A stretch of 64,000 nucleotides of DNA from Nitzschia sp. pyKryTriq1 (Eukaryota; Bacillariophyta; Bacillariophyceae; Bacillariales; Bacillariaceae). The stretch is taken from assembly GCA_956465555.1 (NCBI GenBank), contig OY101115.1, forward strand, positions 3,224,001-3,288,000. The letters are read 5' to 3'. Positions 9,986 to 19,110 of this stretch are shown here, in pieces (position 1 is the stretch's first letter; each line of letters opens with the position of its first letter). The notes below the pieces were generated by a model. That model searched no databases. It was not told where the DNA came from and saw only the letters and a list, made by a program, of their open reading frames with translations. A program made the position numbers and the translations under genes.

Positions 9986-12900
9986 TTAGTTTACCGAAGC
10001 AATCAAGTTTTCGACAACTGTTTTCCCCTTGCGTTCCCATTCGTTGCGGTTGTTGACGGCGTATTGCAAATACTCGTCGCTGCAAACCCCAAAGACACCA
10101 CACTCCTTGAGCTTTTTCGCTAAAGGAATGATGTAAAAGTCAAAGAATCCAATCTCGCCTTGGTACCAAAATTCCGAAGGATCGGTGTTGGATCGACCTT
10201 CTTTAAAAGCCTTGTACATTTCCTTGAAAAGACGTTCGTTCCATTTTTGGTAGACATTCCAGTGTTGCATCGTATGTGAGACGTCTGACGCTTGAATAAG
10301 GTGCTCAATCACAATCGTGGCCTTGCGATTGATGACCTCTCTGGTTGAAGTATCGTTGTTTTCGGCGCTGGTTTGAGAAAAGGCCTTGTCCCAACGGGCA
10401 TTTCGAAGAGTCTTGAGGTCCTTGTCCATGATATCTGTGGCCATGACGGTATTGACTATTAGTTGGCGGAAGCGAGCCAATTCGACGTCATCCTGGCAGA
10501 TGAGTGACACGAGGGGCTGGAACTTTTCCGTCATGAGCAAATTCCAAGCGATATCCACCGAGTTTTGTTCCGCCAAGGACTTGCCACCGTATCGTTCTGC
10601 CAAAGGACTTTCTTCGGCAACCAGAGTCGCGTTGGGAACACCTTGGTGATCCACATCATGAATCAAGGCCGAAAGTACGCAAGCCAATTGCGTCAAAGGA
10701 TCACTGGTAATTCCGTACGAGTGATCGTGGAGAGAGGCCACGGCTTGCCCGTCGTCAGGGGTGACAATGCGTGAAAGCAACTTTGCAACACTCATGGTAA
10801 CATGACAGGCGTGTTCAAAGCAATGGAAGGGATTTGCGGGATACATTTTTGCCAACGACGACACATAGTCATGAATGAGCTGAACCATCTTGGGATCGAT
10901 TTCAATACTGTTCGGGTCGACTCCATTGTTGCCGGCGGATTTCTTCTCGGGAAGCTGGATGACCTCGACCACCTCATCCATGGGGGTTGTTCCCGCAGAA
11001 ATCCACTGGGGTGCCTTCTTGGTGGTGGCTGCTGCTGCTGCTACAGTTCCACGGGATGCAAGGATTTGCTGTAGCAAGCGAACCAAAATGTCAACATTCC
11101 AGGCTACTAGACGTGATTCTCTCTTGGTGGCCGCAGAATCATCCACTGAAGACGATTCCTTCTCCACGGCTGAAAGATTCGAAGTAGAGGGGGTGCTGGG
11201 AGACGACGTAGAAGCTACCATTTTGTCGGCGTCGGATAGCAAGCTCACAAAACGGCTGGTATCGTCACTGCTGGCTTGGGATGCAGAGTGAACAGAGCCT
11301 TTTGCGCAAAGCCAGTACGTTGACAAGTTGCCCTTTCCCTTCACAAATACTTCAGATTCGCGCTGGATTACCCATTCGCCCTTGCCTTCATTCTTGAGTA
11401 GCTCTGCGGTTTCTGATGAGACCTGGACACGGCCAGGCAACCCAGTGCTTTCCATACGTGAGGCATGATTCATCGTGTCCCCGAACAGTTGGAATCTAGC
11501 TCGTTCGCCTCGAAGCACTCCTCCCGTGACAGGACCACTAAACGGGGGAAAAGAAGAACAGACGATTAGTCGAAAGTCCAAACTATGTCATTCTCCAGCA
11601 ATGCTCCATTGACTTACCTGTGCAGGCCAATGCGGATATTCAAGTCACCCGTGTCTGGACCAAGCGCCCTTTCTAGCCTTTTCGTCAGTATGCCCATCTT
11701 GTAGACACAGTCACTTGCGACACGTCCCATCACAACGGCATGATCCTTTCTGGGATCGGGGCATCCACTAACCGCAACGTAGCAGTCGCCGATGGTCTCC
11801 ACCTTTTCATTGGGCCAAGAAAACTGTGAGTTACAGTAGGAGGCTCATTGAAGAACTAAATAAAAGCTCAAAGACGCAACGCGCTCGCGCACATACCTTG
11901 AAGACACAGTGTTTTGCAGAAATTTTATCAAAAGCATGATAGACCGTCTCGAGGAGCGTAAATACCTGCGATGGCTCTCTCTGCGATGACCATGCTGTGA
12001 AGCCTGCAATATCGGCGAACATGACCGTAGTTTCTGGAAATAGATCTGCAATCGGTTTGGATTGGTGCACTAAGTCACCATTTACATCACTGGGTACATC
12101 GTCCGTTTCAGAATCATGGTCCAAAGACTTTCGGATCTTGCTCTGGCCTTCGGCGAGCATTCGATCACGGATTTGGGCTGGAAACAGTGAGGACACAATG
12201 GCGCTCGATTGAGCGGCATCCTCGTATGCCAATATGAGCTCCTGATTGATGATATTCGTAATAGCGAGCGAAAGAGTAGGGACAAGAATGCAAACGGCCA
12301 CGACGACAACTTGGTGGACGTTCCACGCATTAGGACTTTCGTTGTGCTTATCCGACGTACTTTGGCAATCGTAGGGAGAATCGTTGTCGGCATAGTAGGT
12401 GACACTCAACATGCCGAAAAAGTGCAAAAAGCAAACAGCCAGGGAGATGATGGCCGCACTGGCAAGGCGGAGCCACAACTGTTTGATCTGCCAGCGCAAC
12501 CGGAAAATGATCCAAAAGCCCACAAAGCAGATAACAATGGCGGAGGCCACAGACGCGGTGATATACGCAACATCCCACTCCTGAACGAAAGGCCCCTTCT
12601 TTGCCAGCATTCCGGTGTAGTGCATCACTACGGCACCCGAAGCGGCCAAGAAACTGCCCAAGGCCAAATATTGCAACTTGTAAAAGGCAGTGATCCGGGT
12701 AACGGCCCACGCGGCTTCTTCGTCAGACGCGTATTTTGTTCGCCCGAGAATCTCTTCGAGGATCTGGGCGCGATCGGGACTGGCAAAAACATCATTTCCC
12801 GCCACCTTGATGCCGGCAATCATTAACGCAACGACGACCCCCAAAGATCCGATCGTGATGAGCCAATCGAAACAGATGGGAGTCCCATCCAGGGTAACTG

Positions 12901-13321
12901 CGGCCATCCCCACCTAGAGTTGGAACAAAGAAACCAAACTGTGAGCATGGGATAAAACGAATCATACGAGATAGAAGAGTTTCTCTCCGATTCTCTTGGA
13001 ATTACTTACAAAGTGCATGCACCAAACTGACCCAAAGCCTAACATGGAAGCCGCCCAAATATCGGGGTGCTTGATGATGGCTGCTTTCTTTACCTCGTCC
13101 GAACGCCAAAGGCCGTGGTCCAACAAGTGCACTGCCGAATAGGCGCTTACACAAGCAATCATGTAGGCAAAGACAACAAAGACGGGATTCCATGTCTCAG
13201 GAATCTCCTCACCGTCTTCATAGCGATGCCAAGTATTGTTGTTCATGCTTTCCATTGTGGTGTTCGTGTCTAGTTGGGTAGAAAAGACAGGTTCTACTGC
13301 TAGAAAATCAGCGTCGTCCAT
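9986..13321 (-). CDS. MHYT sensor - class III nucleotide cyclase - PDE fusion
   Basis: Four exons, 13321-13010, 12913-11897, 11823-11618 and 11537-9986, with GT..AG introns in matching phase (donors GTAAGT, GTATGT, GTAAGT), give 1028 residues. The N-terminal ~335 residues hold about seven membrane spans with three MHYT-type motifs: CMHFVGM (split by intron 1, near residue 101), MHYTGM (201) and LHFFGM (267). Bacterial MHYT domains are proposed copper/redox or gas sensors. A class III cyclase domain follows: metal-binding Asp405 (FADIAGFTAW) and Asp456 (VETIGDCYV), guanine-type Glu452, and an intact N..SR turn (NHASRME). Gln replaces the usual guanine-selecting Cys before LFGD, so the nucleotide is not certain. 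The C-terminus is an HD-type PDE: HCFEH (750), HDVDHQG (805), ASDVSH (930), with Glu973 at the position of the invariant Gln. It probably makes and degrades cGMP. It is downstream of the kinase-like gene on the same strand. Confidence 0.9.
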
Positions 13322-14205
13322 TTTATTTTCCCCCTACCGTACTTCAAACAGTAATCGATTCAATATTGAAGGTTTGAGGATGAAAATAATGACACTACTG
13401 CTAGTTGCTCTAGTAGAGCAGTAGTCTACTTGTACTGCTGTTTGCAATAATTTGCAATCAACGAACGTGACAGAATCATCGAGCAGCAGAAGGAAGCCCA
13501 CCACGTATGCATGATACTTCTGAGAATCATGCGAATGACTGGCATGTCAACGTTCCCAGTCGTTAACTGAATGAAATAAATCGATATATCGAGTTCTCTA
13601 GAGATGGAGGAAGGACATTTGGATGGGACATTATTTCCAGTGCGAGAGCTTGCTTACCGACCACACGTCAGATTAATGGCAGATGATGAGACTATTTTCA
13701 TATGCCCTGGCGACTTTTGACACTCTTCACTGCAGTGCACCACTACCCCGCCCACCCGCCGCCACGCACCGGAGACAATTTCAACAGGATCGACGACTGA
13801 ATCATCCGCTCCTTTATCAGATCTGTATAGTATCCTCCCCTCCGCCTTGTACATACGTACCGGTACAGTACTGTTCGTAGGGAAAAATACAGTTCCGGTA
13901 CTGGGTTCGAGCACGTACACTATATAATACACCGTTCACAAGGTACTTGTTCAGTACTTGTGCATGCAAACTACTGGTGAATTGAGAAAAGTGTTTATGG
14001 GTGTTCTCTCCGAGGTTCTCTCTTTTCCTGGCCAAATTCCGGCTTCACTTATTGAACGAGTTTATTTTTCAAGACTCCGACATCACGTAGGCCTGGTACA
14101 AAACCAAATAAGCACTAAATTAGAACCCTTTGTAACTAAGTTAGCACCCTTTTTTGTAGTCGTAAAATCGAAAAAAATGAAGCACAACATCAACAAGATC
14201 ATCAC
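13322..14205. other. intergenic between cyclase/PDE gene and Copia element
   Basis: No supported gene. It contains the presumed promoter of the minus-strand cyclase/PDE gene and GTACCGGTAC palindromes near 13855-13870. I searched the minus strand for a displaced kinase C lobe (HRD, DFG, APE motifs) and found none. Confidence 0.5.
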
Positions 14206-14476
14206 TGTTCGAATAACTACATCGAACGTCCACGGAACGACGGACGGACGCGACCAGCGTTCGCAATTACGCACGATCACGCACGACGCACGTTTCGATC
14301 ACGACCCAGAGATTCATTCTAAGACCCTCTGAGACAGTCTATGATCCCCCAAGAAACTATAAGAAGCCCACAGACTTCTATCGATATACATGTCAACGAT
14401 TCAAGAAAAGTAGAAATGAACAAAAGTTCATTTCATCAGTTAGAGCAAGAGCTCATTAATTTATGTTAACGCACTT
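14206..14476 (+). repeat. LTR, left copy
   Basis: 271-bp direct repeat beginning TGTTCGAATAAC and ending near GTTAACGCACTT, the same as 15187-15457 by eye. The start follows the TG rule. The exact 3' boundary (CA, or three bases further) is ambiguous because both copies share the next three bases. Confidence 0.9.
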
Positions 14477-15186
14477 TATCTCGTCGCAGGTTCGAGGAAC
14501 GAAATCGCATACGCAGTCCATCAATGTGCGCGATTCGCCCAAGAGCCAAAAATGGAGCACGCAAAAGCCGTTAAATGGATTGGCCGTTACTTAAAGGCAA
14601 CGAAAGATGAGGGCACAATTCTCAAACCCGACGCAACGAAATCACTAGAGGTCTACGTCGATGCAGATTTCGCAGGAAACTGGGATCCGGAACTTGCAGG
14701 TAAAGATCGTTCCACCGCGCGATCACGACACGGTTATTTCATTTGCTACGCGGGAATTCCCATCGCATGGAAGTCAACACTGCAACAAGAAATCGCCCTA
14801 TCTTCGACAGAAAGCGAAATCACCGGCTTATCATATGCCCTCCGAGAAGCCATCCCAATTATTAGCTTATTACGGGAAATGAAGAAGCGAGGTTTCGAGA
14901 TAAACACTTCGCGCACCGAAGTGCACTGCAAGGTGTTTGAGGATAATTCCGGGGCTATCGAGATCGCACGATACCACAAGTTCCGCCCCCGAACCAAATT
15001 CCTCAACAACAAACTCTTCCACTTTAGAAGCTACGTCACGAAGGGTTGGATCTCAATCCATCCTATTGGTACCTACGACCAACCGGCAGACATACTGACC
15101 AAACCGCTGAACGAGCCGGATTTCAAGCGTCACCGAAAGAGCATGAACGGATGGTAATCAACTCACTGCCTACTCGCGAGAGGGAG

Positions 15187-15457
15187 TGTTCGAATAACTA
15201 CATCGAACGTCCACGGAACGACGGACGGACGCGACCAGCGTTCGCAATTACGCACGATCACGCACGACGCACGTTTCGATCACGACCCAGAGATTCATTC
15301 TAAGACCCTCTGAGACAGTCTATGATCCCCCAAGAAACTATAAGAAGCCCACAGACTTCTATCGATATACATGTCAACGATTCAAGAAAAGTAGAAATGA
15401 ACAAAAGTTCATTTCATCAGTTAGAGCAAGAGCTCATTAATTTATGTTAACGCACTT
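15187..15457 (+). repeat. LTR, right copy
   Basis: Second copy of the 271-bp terminal repeat. A purine-rich stretch (GAGAGGGAG) lies immediately upstream, in the place of a polypurine tract. Confidence 0.9.
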
Positions 15458-15531
15458 CGTTAACCCACAGTCAAATTAGTCCTTTAGCCCGAATCCCTGA
15501 GCCGCTAGCCACTGCCTAGAACTCACGGATT

Positions 15532-17486
15532 TTAACACATCACCACATCATCAACAAGGCAGGGTATCAATCCCATGAGCATGTAGATACAGTCTTCGTC
15601 TTCGTAGGTATTGATAAGATTCACAATTCCTGGATGTGGCGTTGCGTGCGTAAGTGTCTCCAGTAGATGGATTTCTCGTTGGATTGCAACGAGCGCGGCT
15701 GTTCCACGTGTATCATCCGTTTTGTATTGCGACTTCAGTGCAAAGCGTTGCTTCAATGAATCCACACCAGTCTGAAAGGCATCGGTCTCGACCAACCAAA
15801 CTTCTCCGTACTGCCCTTCGCCTAAGACGCTGATCTTGTCCAAATCTTCAAGACCAACATTGACTTTGACGGCTCGTCGAATCTTGTTCTGCAATTGAAG
15901 GGAGTCGGACGAGACGATGGCGCCCTCCAGTACTCCATTGACATCCATTGTCTCGGACGATACCCCACAAGCCAAGTCCGCATCGATTTGTTGGGCAATT
16001 TCTTTCATAGGCAGGATGCCTACTGATACTGGATCGCTTCCAGACACTTCCGCTGAATAATCCAGTGGCCGTCGGTGTTGACTCGATGATGAGAGAAACC
16101 CCTTTTCTTTTGGCACATCTGCCAAGTGTTCATCTCCAAAAACACCTCCTACCCCAACCCTTCGTTGGTGTGCGGATCCTTCGGTATCGGTGTATTTAAC
16201 TAGCACTTCTCCTTCCCGCACCACGTACACATTGAGATCATCGGCCTTTTCGTCTTGTAAAATATTTTGGCCTTGCTCTTTGAATTGCTTACGCTGAATG
16301 TAGTTGGCCAGCGAACCCCGTGTTTTACTGGATGAATGACTCCAGTGATTGTTCGTTTTTCTCTCCGCATTGTCATCATCATCATCATTCAAATCCAACC
16401 ATCCTTGCAAAGGAATCGATTGACTCTGTCGTAACAACAACAAACAAAATGAGATTGAAGGTCATACTCAACATCATTGCTAGCTTCCTCTCCACAGCGC
16501 CGACCTAATGCATCACTTACCAATGCGTTCCAATCTTGAAGTTGAGCCAACCGATTTTCTCCCAAAGCCCGTTCCATAGCCGAACGTTCCATGGAGTAAA
16601 ACACTCCCAAATCAGGCGAGATGCCCGTCAAGGTAATTTCGCTAGTTGTTGAAGGATAGTCGTCGACGTCGTCGTCGTAGTCCTCCATCATGGATCCCAA
16701 CAGGGTCTGCTTGCCATAGTAGTCTCCTGGAGCCAAATCAACCAGACTGGTTCTACCATTGGACGTATCCGTCACTTGCAAAGTCCCTACTTGCACAATG
16801 TGGAAACTATCGTTCTTGCGTACAGTGAACGATTCGCCTTCCAAAAACTCTTGACGGGTCAATAGCTCGGCCAATTGATGGGTCAATTCAACATCTTGTT
16901 CGAGTAGTGGTTTCAAAAAGTCAATCCCTTGAATAATTTTCCGTTTGGCCTCCATGGCTTGTGTCGCATGCGATTGCATGATTCCCCGGAATGACTTGTG
17001 ATCCAATCGCAAGACGCGAGTAATATTACCCCCTCCCTCGTCGTCATCGTCATCATCATCATCATGATCATTGTCCAAATAGTAGTTCTTCCTACCCTCA
17101 TCATCATCATCATCATCATTAGCATTTGCATTAGCATTACCAACGGCAAATAATTGTGTAGTCGCGGCCGTCGCCCCCGGATGCAACAACGCGTGTTCCC
17201 CAAAACAGTCTCCCTTTTTCGCTCGTCCGACAATCACTCCATCAACTTGAATTTCGACTTGACCCTGCGTGACGATGTAAAAGTGCTCATTGGTGTCCTC
17301 CTCGTCGTCGTCGTCGTCGTCGTCGTCACCATTATTGTTCTTGCCGTGTTTCTTGGTTTCGGTAGTGGCACTAGTAGTACTAGTACTCGTACTAGTAGTA
17401 ATCTTTTGTCCGGCTTTGGCAGTGATTGGTTCAAATTCGCGAAGATCCCGCACCGCAGCTGCAAGTAGCTCGTTCGTAACCACCAT
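15532..17486 (-). CDS. PKG-like protein, three cNMP-binding domains, kinase cut short
   Basis: Exons 17486-16521 and 16425-15532 (donor GTAAGT, acceptor TACGACAG, phase 0) give 619 residues. Three cyclic-nucleotide-binding beta-barrels can be recognised. The first has GDCFGEHALLHPG, keeping the Gly-Glu of the phosphate cassette but not its usual Arg. The second has GDYYGKQTLL, with the Glu lost. The third is FGDEHLADVP. Acidic Asp/Glu tracts encoded by GAT/GAC repeats are inserted in the first two. A kinase domain then starts: LGEGQYGEV, the ATP-site Lys in RFALKSQ, the helix C Glu in IQREIHLLE, and YMLMGLIP. It departs from the family there and stops 13 codons later, so the catalytic and DFG loops are missing. 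The 3' end appears replaced near the Copia element. It is either a pseudogene or a nucleotide-binding stub. It lies beside the cyclase/PDE gene. Confidence 0.8.
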
Positions 17487-18023
17487 TGCACGGATTTTTG
17501 ACTTTTTTTCGACGAATGCCTTCTAAGATGTATGTTTAGATGAAATGTTCAATAATAGTCAAAAAGTACTCGCTAGAGAAGTAGTGGATGCTATGCTTCT
17601 ATCACACCATCGTCGGTGGGAGTTTGTTGTCATTGTCGTGATGGCGATCGCGGAAGAAATTCTTTCATCATGATGGCGCGGCAGGACTCGTGTTCGTGAT
17701 TCGGGCGTTTGTACCAGGGCTACATGGACCTACGTCATGCCAGAACGCTGGAAAATAAACTCGAACAATGACCGCAGTCGCTTGGATACTAAAGGTACGT
17801 GCGGCGTACGGTTTCCCCCGACAAATACGACTACAACTCCAAAAATCGCCTAGGAAAACACATAAAAAACAAAAAGATCGAACCCGCCAGAAGCCGCCGT
17901 TTTGTTGCGTCCTGTGTCCTGTGTCCTGTGTCGTCAACCGTCAACCGACCGCTCTTCTTGCAGCTTGCAATGTTACATACTGACGATGATACGGTGCTGA
18001 CACCACACAACCCTCGCGCCATC
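17487..18023. promoter_or_regulatory. divergent intergenic region
   Basis: 537-base spacer between the kinase-like gene (minus) and the next plus-strand gene; both promoters must lie here. The second gene's frame stays open upstream to about 17799 without a better start. No distinct element was seen. Confidence 0.4.
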
Positions 18024-19103
18024 ATGGTAGTCCAGTTTCACCGCGTAAGCTTACTCATACTGTTTCTACTAGGCTTCCAACAGTCGGAAGGGTGGGCTCC
18101 GCCGAGGGCGCATCTCGGAAGACATCATGTCAACGCTGATAGTGTTCTGTCGTCTCCTCGTCATCCCCATCCAACCCGAGTGGTGTCGTCATCCCGGCCA
18201 CTGCACATGTCTTTAGTTCCCCTTCCCGTCGACGAGTTGGAAGATTTGCTCGTTATGGGCACTCCCACAGGACTTCAGTATGCAACTTATTGGGGCCGCA
18301 CCAAGCGAGAGCAATACAACCGTTTTCTGGAATCATCGATTGTTACTTTTCTGGGAGTATTCTTTTCGTACTTCATGAGCTTTGTGGTGGGTAGTTTTGT
18401 GGCGACAGTCATGGGCGGGATCTTCGCCTTCTGGGGGGTTCTGTCACCAGACTTGAAATCCAGACAGAGGAACTGGGAACTCACAGGTGGAAGAGCGCTT
18501 GTAGATCCCTGGACCGTGAGCGAATTGGATGCTGAAGACAAGCAAGGCCTGTATGGTTCACTGTTCCTGGGCCGAGTCGATGATGTTTGCGTCGTCGAAG
18601 ATACAACTGCTACACAAGAGTACGATCTTGACGAGTTTGCGGACTATACGATGGATACAGATGAACTGGAGCAGATAGCGGGAACACCGTATCTAATCCG
18701 TGTTCGGCTAACAGACGCGGAAGATCGTGAACTCCAAATACATGCTCGCTTGAGCGAAGAGTATCTCGACATTGAGCCAGGTATGCCAGTCATGGCGATT
18801 CTTCTCAGCAAATCACAGTCCTTTACTTCATTGGCTGCACTTACTGATGTTATGATACCCGATGCCGATTGTTTCGTTGGGGACTATCCTTACCTCAACC
18901 GAGTCGAGATGGAGGCCCTCTTGGCAGAAGATGACGAATTATGGGATAACTTACGCTCTGAAGGACGGGACAGCTACGCGGAGGAAGATGGTTCACAGGA
19001 CGAGGACGACGATGATGATGATGACGACTCTAATCGAAAAGAATTGCTAGGGGATGACGGTGAAAAGGTGAAAATCAGAAGGAGGGGGAGGAGTAGGTAT
19101 TGA
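18024..19103 (+). CDS. probable plastid membrane protein, unknown function
   Basis: I start the protein at the ATG at 18024, giving 359 residues, because it opens a clear signal peptide (VSLLILFLLGF) followed by SEG-WAPPRAH. An aromatic residue at the cleavage site and a basic, Ser-rich transit segment are the diatom plastid-import pattern. The longer open frame upstream has no such feature. Mature residues 75-150 (TGLQYATYWGRTKREQYNRF, then a hydrophobic hairpin at about 104-140, then SPDLKSRQRNWEL) look like a conserved plastid membrane family also present in plants, recalled without a name. The soluble part ends in an Asp-rich tract and a basic tail. It is tail-to-tail with the glycosyltransferase gene, seven bases between the stop codons. 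Confidence 0.8.
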   Translation: MVVQFHRVSLLILFLLGFQQSEGWAPPRAHLGRHHVNADSVLSSPRHPHPTRVVSSSRPLHMSLVPLPVDELEDLLVMGTPTGLQYATYWGRTKREQYNRFLESSIVTFLGVFFSYFMSFVVGSFVATVMGGIFAFWGVLSPDLKSRQRNWELTGGRALVDPWTVSELDAEDKQGLYGSLFLGRVDDVCVVEDTTATQEYDLDEFADYTMDTDELEQIAGTPYLIRVRLTDAEDRELQIHARLSEEYLDIEPGMPVMAILLSKSQSFTSLAALTDVMIPDADCFVGDYPYLNRVEMEALLAEDDELWDNLRSEGRDSYAEEDGSQDEDDDDDDDDSNRKELLGDDGEKVKIRRRGRSRY

Positions 19104-19110
19104 TGGTGGT

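Larger units (their letters stand above)
14206..15457 (+). mobile_element. Copia (Ty1-type) LTR retroelement, shortened fossil
   Basis: Two direct LTRs of 271 bp (14206-14476 and 15187-15457) flank about 710 bp of internal DNA. The internal part keeps only the C-terminal end of the Copia pol polyprotein, the RNase H region: YVDADFAGNW, SRHGYFICYAG, ALSSTESEI, and the GWISIHPIGTYDQPADILTK end typical of the family. Most of the usual coding capacity (gag, protease, integrase, most of reverse transcriptase) is absent, so it is broken. The LTRs look identical by eye, which suggests a recent arrival or recent LTR homogenisation. I see no matching short target duplication on the two sides. It sits about 75 bp from the abrupt end of the neighbouring kinase-like gene. 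Confidence 0.92.

Noticed and set aside
12209-12826. 205-codon plus-strand open frame inside the cyclase/PDE gene
   Set aside because: Antisense to exon 2 of a well-supported gene. The composition is a mirror of membrane-segment codons and has no family match.
13654-14035. Search for the missing kinase C lobe on the far side of the Copia element
   Set aside because: Minus-strand frames here carry no HRD, DFG or APE motif, so they are not the lost part of the kinase gene.
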